The notes: a model not told the origin generated them from the sequence alone. Positions 28,532 through 39,250 are shown, counted from the first letter of the stretch. The stretch: 64,000 nt of DNA from Caballeronia sp. BR00000012568055 (GCF_029439455.1 NZ_JAQFVG010000311.1:1-64000), one strand, 5' to 3'. Program-made: numbers and translations.

Positions 28532-31345
28532 ATGACGACCGGTTTCCTTCAGAAGATTTTTGGCAGCCGCAATCAGCGGCTAGTCAAGCAGTACCAAAAG
28601 ACCGTTGCGGCGATCAACGCGCTCGAGCCGACCGTCGAGAAGTATTCGGACGATCAGCTTCGCGCGAAGACGGATGAGTTCCGCAAGCGCGTGGCTGGCG
28701 GCGAGTCGCTGGACGTGATTCTTCCCGAAGCGTTCGCGGTCTGCCGCGAGGCCAGCCGCCGCATTCTGAAGATGCGCCACTTCGACGTTCAGTTGATCGG
28801 CGGCATGGTTCTGCACTACGGCAAGATCGCCGAAATGCGTACGGGCGAAGGCAAGACGCTGGTCGCCACGCTCGCCGCATATCTGAACGCGCTGTCGGGC
28901 CGTGGCGTGCACGTCGTCACGGTGAACGATTACCTCGCTCAGCGCGACGCCGAATGGATGGCGCGTCTGTACAACTTCCTCGGTCTGTCCTGCGGCGTCA
29001 ATCTGTCGCAAATGGCGCACGAGCAGAAGCAGGAAGCGTACGGCGCGGACATCACCTATGGCACGAACAACGAGTTTGGCTTCGACTATCTGCGCGACAA
29101 CATGGTCTACGAGCCGTCCGCGCGCGTGCAACGGCCGCTCAATTTCGCCATCGTCGATGAAGTGGACTCCATTCTGATCGACGAAGCGCGTACGCCGCTC
29201 ATCATTTCCGGTCAGGCCGAAGATCACACCGACCTCTATGTGCGCATGAATGCGCTGCCGCCGCTGCTCGAATTGCAGATCGGCGAAGAGAAGGCGGACG
29301 GTACGGGCGTCGAAAAGCCGGGCGATTACACGCTGGATGAGAAAGCGCGTCAGGTGTTCCTCACGGAATCCGGGCACGAGAAGGCGGAACGACTGCTGGC
29401 CGAGTGGGGTTTGATCGGCGAGGGCGAAAGTCTTTACGCGCCGCAGAACATCACGCTGATGCACCACATTTACGCCGCGTTGCGCGCTCACACGCTGTTC
29501 CTGCGCGACCAGCATTACGTGGTGCAGGAAGGCGAAGTCGTGATCGTCGATGAATTCACGGGCCGGATGATGACGGGCCGTCGCTGGTCGGATGGTCTGC
29601 ATCAGGCCGTCGAAGCGAAAGAGCACGTCAAGATTCAGGCGGAAAACCAGACGCTCGCGTCCATCACGCTGCAGAACTACTTCCGTATGTACGCGAAGCT
29701 GTCCGGCATGACCGGCACGGCGGATACCGAAGCGTACGAATTCAACGAGATTTACGGACTTGAGACGGTCGTGATCCCGACCAACCGTCCGCCGAAGCGG
29801 ATCGACAAGCAGGATCAGATCTACAAGACGTCGAAGGAACGCTACGACGCGGTGATTCGCGACATCCGCGATTGCGTCGAACGCGGTCAACCTACGCTGG
29901 TTGGTACGACGTCGATCGAAGCGTCCGAGTTGCTGTCGAATCTGCTGGCGCAGACCGGCGTGCGTCACGAAGTGCTCAACGCGAAGCAGCACGCGCGCGA
30001 AGCGGCGATCGTCGCGGAAGCGGGGCGTCCGGGCGCGGTCACCATCGCGACCAACATGGCCGGTCGCGGTACGGACATCGTGCTTGGCGGCAACGTCGAG
30101 AAACAGGCGTCGTTTATCGAAGCCGATCTGTCGATTCCCGAAGGCGAGAAAGCCGCGCGCATTCAAAAGCTGCACGACGAATGGCAGGAGTTGCACGACC
30201 ACGTGAAGGCGGCGGGCGGGCTGCATATCATCGGTACGGAACGGCACGAGTCACGCCGGATCGACAATCAGTTGCGCGGCCGCGCGGGCCGTCAGGGCGA
30301 TCCGGGTTCGTCGCGCTTCTATTTGTCGCTGGACGATCCGTTGCTGCGCATTTTCGCGGGTGATCGCGTGCGCGCGATCATGGACCGCCTGAAGATGCCG
30401 GAAGGCGAGCCGATCGAAGCGGGCATGGTCACGCGTTCGATCGAAGGCGCGCAACGCAAGGTCGAAGCGCGCAACTTCGATATCCGCAAGCAACTGCTCG
30501 AATACGACGATGTAACGAACGATCAGCGCAAGGTGATCTATCAGCAGCGCAACGAACTGCTCGAAGCCAACGACGTGCAGGAAACCATCGCCGCGATGCG
30601 CCAGAGCGTGATCGGCGACGTGGTGCGCACATTCGTGCCTGCGGGCAGTATCGAAGAGCAGTGGGAAGCGCCGGAACTGGAAGAAGTGCTGCGCAACGAC
30701 TGGTCGCTCGATCTCGCGGTTCAGGAGATGATCAACGAATCGCATTCCATCGATTCGGAAGAGATCAACGAAGCCGTGCTCGCCGCCGCCGATGAAGCCT
30801 ACGAAGCGAAGGTCACGATGGTCGGCCGCGAATCGTTCAGCGCGTTCGAGCGTTCGATCATGTTGCAAACGCTCGATAGCCGCTGGCGCGAGCACTTGGC
30901 CGCGCTGGATCATTTGCGTCAGGGCATCCATCTGCGTGGTTATGCGCAGAAGAACCCGAAGCAGGAATACAAGCGCGAGGCGTTCGAACTGTTCGCCGCC
31001 ATGCTCGATTCGATCAAGCAGGAAGTCACGCGCGTCGTGATGAACGTGCAGATTCAATCGCCGGAACAGTTGGAAGAGGCCGCCGAGCGTTACGAAGAGC
31101 AGGGCAGTCATCTGGAGAACGTGTCGTTCACGCACGCGGACTACAATCCGCCGGCCGCCGCGCCGACGCCGCAGTTCGCAGCAGAAACGGCCGCCGCGCA
31201 AATGGTCACGCAGGCGATGTCCTCGGGCGATGATGTCTCCGTCGCCACCCGTTCGGGCGACGATGTACCGAAGGTCGGCCGCAACGATCCGTGCCCGTGC
31301 GGAAGCGGCAAGAAGTATAAAAACTGTCACGGCAAGCTGGCTTAA
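28532..31345 (+). CDS. secA: Protein translocase subunit SecA
   Basis: This 937-aa ATPase motor pushes preproteins through SecYEG. Walker A GEGKT has its lysine at residue 108, as in E. coli SecA, which supports the ATG at 28532 over an upstream in-frame one. [19 protein letters not shown] (DEAD motor), GRGTDI, and the C-terminal zinc-binding [14 protein letters not shown] are present. The C-terminal linker is Ala/Pro-rich. It is divergent from the DciA-like gene and is followed by a small hairpin and argJ. No secM-like gene is visible upstream. Confidence 0.96.
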   Translation: MTTGFLQKIFGSRNQRLVKQYQKTVAAINALEPTVEKYSDDQLRAKTDEFRKRVAGGESLDVILPEAFAVCREASRRILKMRHFDVQLIGGMVLHYGKIAEMRTGEGKTLVATLAAYLNALSGRGVHVVTVNDYLAQRDAEWMARLYNFLGLSCGVNLSQMAHEQKQEAYGADITYGTNNEFGFDYLRDNMVYEPSARVQRPLNFAIVDEVDSILIDEARTPLIISGQAEDHTDLYVRMNALPPLLELQIGEEKADGTGVEKPGDYTLDEKARQVFLTESGHEKAERLLAEWGLIGEGESLYAPQNITLMHHIYAALRAHTLFLRDQHYVVQEGEVVIVDEFTGRMMTGRRWSDGLHQAVEAKEHVKIQAENQTLASITLQNYFRMYAKLSGMTGTADTEAYEFNEIYGLETVVIPTNRPPKRIDKQDQIYKTSKERYDAVIRDIRDCVERGQPTLVGTTSIEASELLSNLLAQTGVRHEVLNAKQHAREAAIVAEAGRPGAVTIATNMAGRGTDIVLGGNVEKQASFIEADLSIPEGEKAARIQKLHDEWQELHDHVKAAGGLHIIGTERHESRRIDNQLRGRAGRQGDPGSSRFYLSLDDPLLRIFAGDRVRAIMDRLKMPEGEPIEAGMVTRSIEGAQRKVEARNFDIRKQLLEYDDVTNDQRKVIYQQRNELLEANDVQETIAAMRQSVIGDVVRTFVPAGSIEEQWEAPELEEVLRNDWSLDLAVQEMINESHSIDSEEINEAVLAAADEAYEAKVTMVGRESFSAFERSIMLQTLDSRWREHLAALDHLRQGIHLRGYAQKNPKQEYKREAFELFAAMLDSIKQEVTRVVMNVQIQSPEQLEEAAERYEEQGSHLENVSFTHADYNPPAAAPTPQFAAETAAAQMVTQAMSSGDDVSVATRSGDDVPKVGRNDPCPCGSGKKYKNCHGKLA

Positions 31346-31369
31346 TCGGCTGGTGACACAAGAGACGAG

Positions 31370-31387
31370 CGACGCAGTAATGCGTCG
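31370..31387 (+). terminator. Hairpin between secA and argJ
   Basis: CGACGCA (31370-31376) pairs with TGCGTCG (31381-31387) around a GTAA loop, followed by TTTGTCTTT. It is a short but plausible terminator after secA. Confidence 0.6.
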
Positions 31388-31490
31388 TTTGTCTTTGCAG
31401 AACCCGAAGCGGGCGTGTCAGCAAACGCCCGCAGTCTTTCACAGCGCGTCGGCATCACGCTGGCGCCGCCACCATCAGCGAGTCGCGAAC

Positions 31491-32732
31491 ATGGCCGTCA
31501 ATTTCCCCTCGATCGAACCCGCAGCGCTTCATCCCGTCGCCGGCGTCACGCTAGGCTGGGCCGAGGCGAATATCCGCAAGCCCAATCGCAAGGACGTGCT
31601 CGTGATTCGCGTCGATGAAGGCGCGTCGGTTGCGGGCGTGTTCACGCAGAATCGTTTCTGTGCCGCGCCGGTTATCGTGTGCCGTGAGCATTTGGCGGCC
31701 GCGGGCAAAGGCGGCAAGGGCATTCGTGCGCTGGTCGTGAATACGGGCAATGCGAACGCGGGCACGGGCGAGCCGGGTCTGGCGATCGCGCGTGAAACCT
31801 GCGCTGAACTCGCGCGTCTGACGAGCCTCGATGCGCAGCAGATTCTGCCGTTCTCCACCGGCGTGATTCTCGAACCGCTGCCGGTCGATCGTTTGAAAGC
31901 CGGTTTGCCCGCCGCGCTTGCCAATCAGCAAGCAGCGCATTGGTTCGATGCCGCGCAAGCCATCATGACGACGGATACGTTGCCGAAGGCCGCATCGCGA
32001 CAGGTGAAGATCGACGGCCACACGGTCACGCTGTCGGGCATCAGCAAGGGCGCGGGCATGATCAAGCCGAACATGGCCACCATGCTCGGTTTCCTCGCGT
32101 TCGATGCCAACGTCGCGCAGCCGGTGCTCGATGAACTCGTCAAGCACGTCGCGGATCGTTCGTTCAACTGCATCACGATCGATGGCGATACATCGACCAA
32201 CGATTCGTTCATCCTCATCGCGTCGGGCAAGTCGAGTTTGCCGGCGATCACATCGACGGATTCGCCCGCATACGCCGCATTGCGCGATGTCGTCACCGAA
32301 GTCGCGCAGGAACTCGCGCAACTGATCGTGCGTGACGGCGAAGGCGCGACCAAGTTCATGACCGTGACCGTCGAAGGCGGCAAGAACGTCGCTGAATGCC
32401 GTCAGATTGCTTATGCCATCGGGCACTCGCCGCTCGTGAAGACCGCGTTCTATGCATCGGACCCGAACCTCGGCCGCATTCTCGCGGCGATCGGCTATGC
32501 GGGCGTAACGGACCTCGACGTCGGCAAGATCGATCTGTATCTGGACGATGTGCTCGTCGCGAAGGCGGGCGGTCGCAATCCCGAGTACAAGGAAGAAGAC
32601 GGTCAGCGCGTGATGAAGAAAAGCGAAATTCTGATCCGCGTCGTGCTCGGCCGTGGCGATGCCCACGCGACCGTTTGGACCTGTGACTTTTCGCACGAGT
32701 ACGTGAGCATCAACGCCGACTATCGCTCGTAA
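31491..32732 (+). CDS. argJ: Bifunctional glutamate N-acetyltransferase / amino-acid acetyltransferase ArgJ
   Basis: This 413-aa enzyme of arginine synthesis moves the acetyl group from N-acetylornithine to glutamate. It is made as a precursor that cleaves itself into alpha and beta chains at the [10 protein letters not shown] motif, with the nucleophilic threonine near residue 197. The oxyanion-forming TGNANAGTG lies near residue 85 and the substrate-binding TTDTLPK near 162. The ATG at 31491 is chosen over a much longer upstream frame that runs into secA, because homologues begin MAVNFP. It is followed by two small genes. Confidence 0.95.
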   Translation: MAVNFPSIEPAALHPVAGVTLGWAEANIRKPNRKDVLVIRVDEGASVAGVFTQNRFCAAPVIVCREHLAAAGKGGKGIRALVVNTGNANAGTGEPGLAIARETCAELARLTSLDAQQILPFSTGVILEPLPVDRLKAGLPAALANQQAAHWFDAAQAIMTTDTLPKAASRQVKIDGHTVTLSGISKGAGMIKPNMATMLGFLAFDANVAQPVLDELVKHVADRSFNCITIDGDTSTNDSFILIASGKSSLPAITSTDSPAYAALRDVVTEVAQELAQLIVRDGEGATKFMTVTVEGGKNVAECRQIAYAIGHSPLVKTAFYASDPNLGRILAAIGYAGVTDLDVGKIDLYLDDVLVAKAGGRNPEYKEEDGQRVMKKSEILIRVVLGRGDAHATVWTCDFSHEYVSINADYRS

Positions 32733-32737
32733 AACGA

Positions 32738-33601
32738 ATGGACAAACTCGAACAATTTCTCACGCGCGCCGAAGCGGTTCTCGCGCGCATCGAAGGCATG
32801 TTGCCGCCGGCCGCACCCGATATCGATTGGGAATCCGCAGTGGCGTTTCGCTGGCGCAAGCGGCAAGGGCGCGGCTTCCTGCAACCCGTGACGGCGATTT
32901 CGCATATCGGGCTTGATGATCTGCAGAATATCGACCGCCAGAAAGGGCTGATCGAGCAGAACACGAAGCAGTTCGTGCAGAAGCTGCCCGCGAACAACGT
33001 GCTGCTGACCGGCGCGCGCGGCACGGGCAAGTCGTCGCTGATCAAGGCGTGTCTGAACGCGTATTCGAAAGACGGCCTGCGCCTGATCGAAGTCGATAAA
33101 GACGATCTCCACGATCTCGGCGATATCGTCGATCTGATTTCGGCGCGGCCCGAGCGCTTTATCGTGTTCTGCGACGACCTTTCCTTCGAGGAAGGCGAGT
33201 CGGGCTACAAGGCGCTGAAAGTCGCGCTCGATGGCTCCGTCGCCGCGCAGTCCGATAACGTGCTGATCTACGCGACGTCGAATCGCCGGCATTTGCTGCC
33301 GGAATACATGAGCGATAACGAAACCTACAAGCACACGTCCGATGGCGAGATTCATCCCGGCGAAGTGGTCGAGGAAAAGATTTCGCTGTCCGAGCGCTTC
33401 GGCTTGTGGGTGAGTTTTTATCCGTTCAAGCAGGACGACTATCTGTCGATCGTCGGTCACTGGCTGCGTCATTTCGGTTGCGACGACGAAGAAATCGCCG
33501 GTGCGCGCGGCGATGCGCTGGTCTGGGCGCTTGAACGCGGATCGCGTTCGGGCCGCGTGGCGTGGCAATTCGCGCGCGACTGGTCGGGCCGCAAGCAATG
33601 A
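32738..33601 (+). CDS. AAA-family ATPase, DUF815 type
   Basis: This 287-aa predicted cytoplasmic ATPase of the DUF815 family has unknown cellular function. The N-terminal half is a helical domain. Walker A GARGTGKSSLIK is near residues 90-101, Walker B FIVFCDDLSFE near 145, and a sensor-like YATSNRRHLLPEYM near 180. It lies 5 bases after argJ and overlaps the next gene by ATGA. The argJ-DUF815-mutT order suggests a housekeeping operon. Confidence 0.85.
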   Translation: MDKLEQFLTRAEAVLARIEGMLPPAAPDIDWESAVAFRWRKRQGRGFLQPVTAISHIGLDDLQNIDRQKGLIEQNTKQFVQKLPANNVLLTGARGTGKSSLIKACLNAYSKDGLRLIEVDKDDLHDLGDIVDLISARPERFIVFCDDLSFEEGESGYKALKVALDGSVAAQSDNVLIYATSNRRHLLPEYMSDNETYKHTSDGEIHPGEVVEEKISLSERFGLWVSFYPFKQDDYLSIVGHWLRHFGCDDEEIAGARGDALVWALERGSRSGRVAWQFARDWSGRKQ

Positions 33602-34038
33602 GCGATACCCAAAGTACCCAAAGCGATATCGCGCCGGACGGCCGCAAATTCACGAAAGTCGCCGTCGGCGTGATGGTTCAGCCCGACGGACGCTATCTGC
33701 TCGCGCAACGGCCCGAAGGCAAGCCGTACGAAGGCTACTGGGAATTTCCGGGCGGCAAGCTGGAAGAGGGCGAGAGCATCGAAGCGGCGCTCGGGCGTGA
33801 ACTGCACGAGGAATTGGGTATCGACGTCACCGCGTGCGAGTTGTGGCGCACGCTGGAGCATGACTATCCGCACGCCTATGTGCGGCTGTTCTTCTGCAAG
33901 GTGACGAAGTGGGACGGCACGCCGCTTGGCCGCGAAGGTCAGGCGATTTCGTGGCAAACGCTGCCGGTGGAAGTCGCGCCGCTGCTGCCCGCGGCCATTC
34001 CCATTTTGGAATGGCTCGAGGAAGAAGAGCGCGAGTAG
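33598..34038 (+). CDS. mutT: Nudix hydrolase, MutT type (8-oxo-dGTP diphosphatase)
   Basis: This 146-aa Nudix enzyme is expected to remove oxidised 8-oxo-dGTP from the nucleotide pool and so lower mutation. The full Nudix box GGKLEEGESIEAALGRELHEELGI lies near residues 49-72 and is preceded by PYEGYWEFPG, the MutT context. The start at 33598 overlaps the DUF815 stop as ATGA; an upstream in-frame start inside that gene is less likely. Other Nudix substrates cannot be ruled out. Confidence 0.85.
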   Translation: MSDTQSTQSDIAPDGRKFTKVAVGVMVQPDGRYLLAQRPEGKPYEGYWEFPGGKLEEGESIEAALGRELHEELGIDVTACELWRTLEHDYPHAYVRLFFCKVTKWDGTPLGREGQAISWQTLPVEVAPLLPAAIPILEWLEEEERE

Positions 34039-34048
34039 ACGTTCTGGC

Positions 34049-34240
34049 TTAGTTCAGGCCGCCGCGCGAATCATCGTCCGGCGGCGTTTCCTGTGAATTT
34101 CCTTCGATCTTGTACTTCTCGGTCGCCCACGCGCCGAGATCGATTTGTTTGCATCGCTCGGAGCAAAACGGGCGAAAGCGGCTTTCGGGAATCCAGCGGA
34201 CATCCTTGCCGCAGGTCGGGCATTTGACGACAGTGTTCAT
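34049..34240 (-). CDS. yacG: DNA gyrase inhibitor / zinc-binding protein YacG
   Basis: This 63-aa zinc protein binds GyrB and inhibits gyrase in E. coli. The four zinc cysteines are in CPTCGKDV near the start and [12 protein letters not shown] near residues 28-40. The region ends with an acidic tail. It is the last gene of the minus-strand group pilB-pilC-pilD-coaE-zapD-yacG, the same order found in gammaproteobacteria. Confidence 0.93.
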   Translation of the reverse strand: MNTVVKCPTCGKDVRWIPESRFRPFCSERCKQIDLGAWATEKYKIEGNSQETPPDDDSRGGLN

Positions 34241-34327
34241 GACAGTTGCAGTTCGAGCCGACTAATAAAGCCGTATTTGACCATATGCGGTCAAAACGCT
34301 CATGGCGCGCTCACTTCCGGTAACAGT

Positions 34328-35083
34328 TCAAAGACTGCAAAGCGTCAGATGGAACGGCACATCGACATCCACCGCGCGCGGTTTCAGATCGCCGTCCTGC
34401 ACGGTGAAACGCACCCACAACATGTACTTGTTCGCGCTCGCTTCGGGAATCACGCGCGTGTCGGGCGAAACGCGCACCTGCATCAATTGATACGTGCGGC
34501 CCGAGAGCATTTGCTGATAGCTGCCCTGCATCGCCATGACTTTCGATGCCTGGCCGCTTTCACGCGCGAGACGCAGCACGATGGCGGCGGCGTCGCGCAA
34601 AGCAAGCATAGGCATCACCCATTTGGCGATGTCCTGACGACGCTCTTCCACCGGCAATTGCTGCCACGCGTAGTACGACGGAAGATCGAACTTGCAGGTG
34701 CCACCGGGAATGATCGTGCGGCTGCGAATGCTCGCGAGCCATTCGTTATCAGCGAGATGCTGGCCGGTTTTGCCGTGCATATCGCCCATACCGGCGAGCG
34801 TGGATTCGATTTCCCCGAGCACGGCTTCGAGCGCGTCCTGCTCGATGCCCGGATTGCCCCGGAACGGCGCAAGCGTTTGACGCTGGCGTTCCAGTTCCTT
34901 CATGAGATCGGCTTTGAGATCCGTGCGGCCGGCGACTTCGGCAATTTCGAAGAGCGTGGTGAGCGCGACGTGGTGCTCGCGCGCGTCTTCCTGAGTCAGA
35001 AAGAACGTGAAGCGCTCGAACAGATCTTCGAGGCGCAGCAGCGTCCGGATTCGCTCGTTGAAGGGATACTCGTAAAGGATCAA
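34328..35083 (-). CDS. zapD: Cell division protein ZapD
   Basis: This 251-aa cytoplasmic protein (formerly YacF, DUF1342) bundles FtsZ filaments. The conserved start [21 protein letters not shown] and the mid-region FRGNPGIEQ are characteristic. The start codon is TTG at 35083, with GAGG upstream; homologues begin at this residue. ZapD interacts with the C-terminal FtsZ peptide, which is encoded about 9 kb away. It follows coaE after about 170 bases. Confidence 0.92.
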   Translation of the reverse strand: MILYEYPFNERIRTLLRLEDLFERFTFFLTQEDAREHHVALTTLFEIAEVAGRTDLKADLMKELERQRQTLAPFRGNPGIEQDALEAVLGEIESTLAGMGDMHGKTGQHLADNEWLASIRSRTIIPGGTCKFDLPSYYAWQQLPVEERRQDIAKWVMPMLALRDAAAIVLRLARESGQASKVMAMQGSYQQMLSGRTYQLMQVRVSPDTRVIPEASANKYMLWVRFTVQDGDLKPRAVDVDVPFHLTLCSL

Positions 35084-35253
35084 GCGCGCTCGCCTCGGCG
35101 TGGGTCAGGTTGCTTCCATTAGCGGAAGTCAGCACATTCTAATGCTGCATCCCTACCCTAGCAAATCGGGCCAATTTCGCGCATCAAATGAGCGATTTCA
35201 CTGCTGAAAAGGGAACTTTTTCGACTTTTCGCGCGCGATACGTAAGACTTTCG

Positions 35254-35859
35254 TCATAAGGATGCGAGTTCGAGATAGCGTTCGTGGAGCGTTTTGACTT
35301 GCTGATCGAGCGATGCCAGCGTGCTCGTTTCGTCATTGGTGACGATATCGTCGGCGGCAGCGATGCGCGCCTCGCGTGTTGCCTGCTTCGCGATGGTCGC
35401 CAGCACTTGTTCGCGCGTGAAAGCATTGCGTTTTATCACGCGCGCGATCTGCGTTTCGACCGGGCAATCGACCACGAGCACGCGCGATACACGCGCTTTC
35501 CAATCGCCCGATTCGACCAGCAGCGGCACCACGACGATGTGATACGCGCCGCCCGCCGCGTTGCGCTGTCGCTCGGTTTCCGCGCGGATCAGCGGATGTA
35601 CGATGGCTTCGAGACGCGCTTTCGCGGTGTCGTCAGAAAAGACGAGTTCGCGCATTTTCGCGCGATCGAGCGCGCCGTTCGGTGCGACGAAGGCATCGCC
35701 GAATTCGCTGGCGATGAGCGGCATCGCGACGCCGCCGGGCGCGGTCATCTGATGCGCGATCAGATCGGCATCGACGAGCGTGACGCCGCGTGCAGCGAAC
35801 AGATCCGCCACCGTGCTCTTGCCACTGCCGATGCCGCCCGTCAGACCGATGCTGAACAT
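35254..35859 (-). CDS. coaE: Dephospho-CoA kinase
   Basis: This 201-aa P-loop kinase phosphorylates dephospho-CoA, the last step of coenzyme A synthesis. Walker [14 protein letters not shown] is at residues 5-17. [14 protein letters not shown] near 31 and [12 protein letters not shown] near 110 are the CoA-binding and lid regions. Length is normal. It lies 9 bases after pilD, so the two are almost certainly co-transcribed. Confidence 0.95.
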   Translation of the reverse strand: MFSIGLTGGIGSGKSTVADLFAARGVTLVDADLIAHQMTAPGGVAMPLIASEFGDAFVAPNGALDRAKMRELVFSDDTAKARLEAIVHPLIRAETERQRNAAGGAYHIVVVPLLVESGDWKARVSRVLVVDCPVETQIARVIKRNAFTREQVLATIAKQATREARIAAADDIVTNDETSTLASLDQQVKTLHERYLELASL

Positions 35860-35868
35860 CCCGAACTC

Positions 35869-36780
35869 CTATCCGAACAACGAGTAGAGCGGCGTGCCGA
35901 GGTAGAGCGTGATTGCGCCACCCGCCGCGAGAAACGGGCCGAAGGGCAACGGTTCCTCGAATTTCATGCGCCCGCGCCATGTGGCGATGATGCCCGCCAG
36001 CGCGCCCGCCACCGCCGAGATCAGCACGACCTGCGCCAGCGATGCCCAGCCCAGCCACGCGCCCAACGCCGCAAGCAATTTGAAGTCGCCGTAACCCATG
36101 CCTTCGACGCCGCGCGCGAGTTTGAACAACCAGTACACGCACCATAGAAACAGATATCCGGCGATCGCGCCTGCGACGGCGTCCTGAAGCGTCGCGAATC
36201 CGCCATAGCCGAAATTGACGATCAGACCGGCCCACAAAAGCGGCAACGTGAGCACGTCGGGCAGATAGCGCGTGTCGTAATCGATCAGGCCGGCGGCGAG
36301 CAGCGTCGCGCATAGACCAAAGGACGAAAGCGCGAGCCACGTCGGACCGAACGTGAACAGCGACAACGCCGCGAGCGCGCCTGTCGCGAGTTCGATCAAC
36401 GGATAGCGCGGACTCACGCGCGCGCCGCACGATCCGCATCTGCCACGCAGCGCCAGATAACTCACGACCGGAATGTTTTCCCACGCCCGCAGAACATGCC
36501 CGCAATGCGGACACGCGCTGCGCGGCACGGCGAGATTGAAGCGCGCGGGATACGGATCGCCGGGCGGCGCGGGCGCGTCGGGCATCGATGATTCCACTTC
36601 GGAGCGCCACGCGCGCTCCAGCATCACCGGAAGCCGATGCACGACGACCGTCAGAAAGCTGCCGATCACCAGCCCGAACACAATCGCGAACGCGTACTGC
36701 ACGCCCGTGGGCAGCGCGGCGAACGCCAGCTCGAAGCGGCTCGCGAAATGAACGGCGGTTGGATCGAACGAAGGCTGCAT
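35869..36780 (-). CDS. pilD: Prepilin peptidase (A24 family, PilD/GspO)
   Basis: This 303-aa polytopic inner-membrane aspartic protease cleaves and N-methylates type IV prepilins and type II pseudopilins. The cytoplasmic loop has the two zinc CxxC pairs (CPHCGH and CGSCGA). The two catalytic aspartates are in GLIDYDTRYLPD and the GMGYGDFKLLAALG motif. Eight or so membrane spans are expected. It lies between pilC and coaE. Whether it serves pili or type II secretion cannot be told here. Confidence 0.93.
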   Translation of the reverse strand: MQPSFDPTAVHFASRFELAFAALPTGVQYAFAIVFGLVIGSFLTVVVHRLPVMLERAWRSEVESSMPDAPAPPGDPYPARFNLAVPRSACPHCGHVLRAWENIPVVSYLALRGRCGSCGARVSPRYPLIELATGALAALSLFTFGPTWLALSSFGLCATLLAAGLIDYDTRYLPDVLTLPLLWAGLIVNFGYGGFATLQDAVAGAIAGYLFLWCVYWLFKLARGVEGMGYGDFKLLAALGAWLGWASLAQVVLISAVAGALAGIIATWRGRMKFEEPLPFGPFLAAGGAITLYLGTPLYSLFG

Positions 36781-36811
36781 GATGGTTTGACGATGGCTTT
36801 GGCCCGCGATG

Positions 36812-38014
36812 CTACACCACGTTGCCGAGCTGGATGATGGGAAGATACATCGCGATGACGAGGCCGCCTACGAGCGCGCCGAGCACGGTAATGACGAGCG
36901 GCTCGCACAGACTCGCGAACGTGCCGATGCGCTCGTCCACCTGGCGATCGGCCAGCGAGGCGAGATCGAGCAGCATCGAGTCGAGCGAGCCGGATTCTTC
37001 GGCGACGGCGATCGGCTGCACGACATCTTGCGGGAAGCAGCCGAGCGCGCGCATCGCGGCGGCGAGGCGTTCGCCATTGTGCAGGCGCTTGGCGATATCG
37101 ACGGTCGCGTTGTCGAAGACGCGGTTGCCGGTGGCGTGCGAGAGGGAATCGAAGGCATCGGAGAGCGGCGTGCCGGCGGCGAGCAGCGTGCCGAGCGCGC
37201 GGCTCCAGCGCGCGACCGCCAGCGCCCGCAGCAGCGCACCCGCCAGCGGCAGTTTCAAGGCAATGCGATCGGCCTTCTCGCGCGCTTCCGGCGAGCGTTT
37301 CATCCAGCGCATCAAAATCAATGCGATGCCCGTGCTGATCGTCGCGAACGGTAATGCATGACGCGCGACGCCATCGGAGAGGGCGAGCACGAAGCGCGTC
37401 GGCGCGGGCAGCGCGGCGCCGAAGCCATCGAAAATGGTTTTGAACGTGGGCACGACGCCGATCAGCAATCCTGCCGTGATCGCCAGAGACAACAGCAACA
37501 CCATCACCGGATACGTCAGCGCGGCGCGCAATTTCGCTCGTTGCGATGCGGCGCGTTCGCGGTCATCGGCAAGGCGCGTGAGCACGGCGGGCAGCGCGCC
37601 CGCGACTTCGCCAACCGCGATCAACTGGCAATACAGTGCGCCGAACGCGTTCGGATGATTGGCGAGCGCCGCGGAAAACGGCACGCCGCGCGAGATATCG
37701 CGTGAGACGTGTTTCAGGATGCGCGGCAGGCCGCTGCGCATGCCGGCATCGGCGAGCAAGTCGAGCGCGCCTGCGAGCGGCAGACCCGCGCGCAGCAAGC
37801 CGGAAAGCTGACGCGTGAAGATCGTCACGTCATTGGTCGATGCCTTGGGCGGCGGCGCGTCGCCAAGCGCTTCGATGTCCAGCGCGATCACGCCGTCGCG
37901 CTGAAGCGACGCGCGCACGTTCGCGGCGTCGAGGGCGATCAGCTTGCCGCGTTTTATCGCGCCATCGGTGTTTATGCCGCGCCAGGCAAAGCGCGTTTCG
38001 ATCGATGTTTGCAT
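36812..38014 (-). CDS. pilC: Type II secretion / type IV pilus inner-membrane protein (PilC/GspF family)
   Basis: This 400-aa platform protein links the assembly ATPase to pilin polymerisation. Two repeated T2SSF domains are visible, the first starting FTRQLSGLLRAGLPLAGAL near residue 67 and the second WSRALGTLLAAGTPLSDAF near 270, with membrane spans near 168-190, 215-240 and at the C-terminus. The ATG at 38014 overlaps the pilB stop by one base (TGATG), showing coupling. A GTG one codon earlier is an alternative start. Confidence 0.9.
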   Translation of the reverse strand: MQTSIETRFAWRGINTDGAIKRGKLIALDAANVRASLQRDGVIALDIEALGDAPPPKASTNDVTIFTRQLSGLLRAGLPLAGALDLLADAGMRSGLPRILKHVSRDISRGVPFSAALANHPNAFGALYCQLIAVGEVAGALPAVLTRLADDRERAASQRAKLRAALTYPVMVLLLSLAITAGLLIGVVPTFKTIFDGFGAALPAPTRFVLALSDGVARHALPFATISTGIALILMRWMKRSPEAREKADRIALKLPLAGALLRALAVARWSRALGTLLAAGTPLSDAFDSLSHATGNRVFDNATVDIAKRLHNGERLAAAMRALGCFPQDVVQPIAVAEESGSLDSMLLDLASLADRQVDERIGTFASLCEPLVITVLGALVGGLVIAMYLPIIQLGNVV

Positions 38015-39228
38015 CACGCGGATTCCGTTGCTTCTGCCGCTTCGGCGACGCTCGTCACGCCTTCGCGGACGCGCGCGAAAGCGGCATCGCGCAATGTTGG
38101 CATACCTTCGGAGCGCGCCTGACGCGCGATCTCATGCGTTGCCGCGCGCGCGACGATCAACTCGCGCAAGGCATCGGAAACCGGCATCAACTGATGCACG
38201 CCCACGCGCCCGCGATATCCGATGCCATGACACTTCGGACACCCGCGCGGCTCGAACGGACGAAAGCCATCATCGAGCGTGAGCGAAGACGGCGCGCGAC
38301 ACGCCTCGCACAACTTGCGCACCAGCCGTTGCGCCGTGACCATCCGCAGCGCCGATGCAAGGTTATACGGCGCGATGCCTATATCGATCAGCCGCGCGAT
38401 AGCGGCGGGCGCGTCGTTCGTATGTAGCGTCGAGAGCACGAGATGACCGGTTTGCGCGGCCTTGACTGCGACGTCGGCGGTTTCGGTATCGCGGATTTCG
38501 CCGACCATGATCACGTCCGGGTCTTGTCGCATGAACGCACGCAACGCGACCGCAAAGTTCAGCCCGGCTTTCTCGCGCACGCTCACCTGATTGATGCCCG
38601 CGAGCTGAATCTCGGCGGGATCTTCGACCGAACAGATATTGCGTGCATCGGCGTTGAGCATTTGCAGGAAGCAATAGAGCGAAAGCGTTTTGCCGCTACC
38701 GGTCGGGCCGGTCACGAGCACCAAACCATGCGGCGCGCGAATCGCGGATTCGACGACGGCGCTTTGCTGCGCGCTCAGTCCGAGCGCATCGAGCGAAAGA
38801 TCTTGCGGCAGCGCATCGAGACGGCGCAGCACGAGCTTTTCGCCAAACAGCGTTGGCAGCGAACTAACGCGATAGTCGCCGATCTGCGCGCCCGGCAGCG
38901 TCAGCCGCAAGCGCCCGTCCTGCGGCACGCGCCGCTCCGCGATATCCATGCGCGACAGCACTTTGATCCGCGTGATGAAGGCATCGCGCAGATGCGCGGG
39001 CGGATGGCGCAGCACGTGCAGCGCGCCATCGACACGCAATCGAATGCGCCACGCGTGCTCGAACGGCTCGACGTGAATATCCGATGCGCCGCGCGCTGCG
39101 GCTTCGCGCAAGGTATCGGTGAGCAGCGAGACGGCGGGCGCGTCGTCGCCGGAAGCGGTGATGAAGGCGGGAGCGTTCATGTGAAGGCGTCGAAGTGGAG
39201 ATGAGTCGATCATCTCGCGCGCCTTCAC
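38014..39228 (-). CDS. pilB: Type II/IV secretion assembly ATPase (PilB/GspE family), short form
   Basis: This protein of about 400 aa is the hexameric ATPase that powers pilin extension. It has Walker A GPTGSGKT near residues 174-181, an Asp-box and Walker B VIMVGEIRDTETADV near 239-253, and the zinc cysteines CEAC and CPKC near 310-335. PilB and GspE are usually 500-570 aa. This one lacks the N-terminal domain that binds the membrane platform. Start choice is uncertain: in-frame starts at 39228, 39213 and 39180 all keep the catalytic core. It heads the pilB-pilC-pilD-coaE-zapD-yacG group. Confidence 0.85.
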   Translation of the reverse strand: MKAREMIDSSPLRRLHMNAPAFITASGDDAPAVSLLTDTLREAAARGASDIHVEPFEHAWRIRLRVDGALHVLRHPPAHLRDAFITRIKVLSRMDIAERRVPQDGRLRLTLPGAQIGDYRVSSLPTLFGEKLVLRRLDALPQDLSLDALGLSAQQSAVVESAIRAPHGLVLVTGPTGSGKTLSLYCFLQMLNADARNICSVEDPAEIQLAGINQVSVREKAGLNFAVALRAFMRQDPDVIMVGEIRDTETADVAVKAAQTGHLVLSTLHTNDAPAAIARLIDIGIAPYNLASALRMVTAQRLVRKLCEACRAPSSLTLDDGFRPFEPRGCPKCHGIGYRGRVGVHQLMPVSDALRELIVARAATHEIARQARSEGMPTLRDAAFARVREGVTSVAEAAEATESA

Positions 39229-39250
39229 ATCTGACTATTCGGCCGAATGG

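Noticed and set aside
28580..30247. A 555-codon minus-strand open frame opposite secA
   Set aside because: Same reason; secA is unambiguous on the plus strand.
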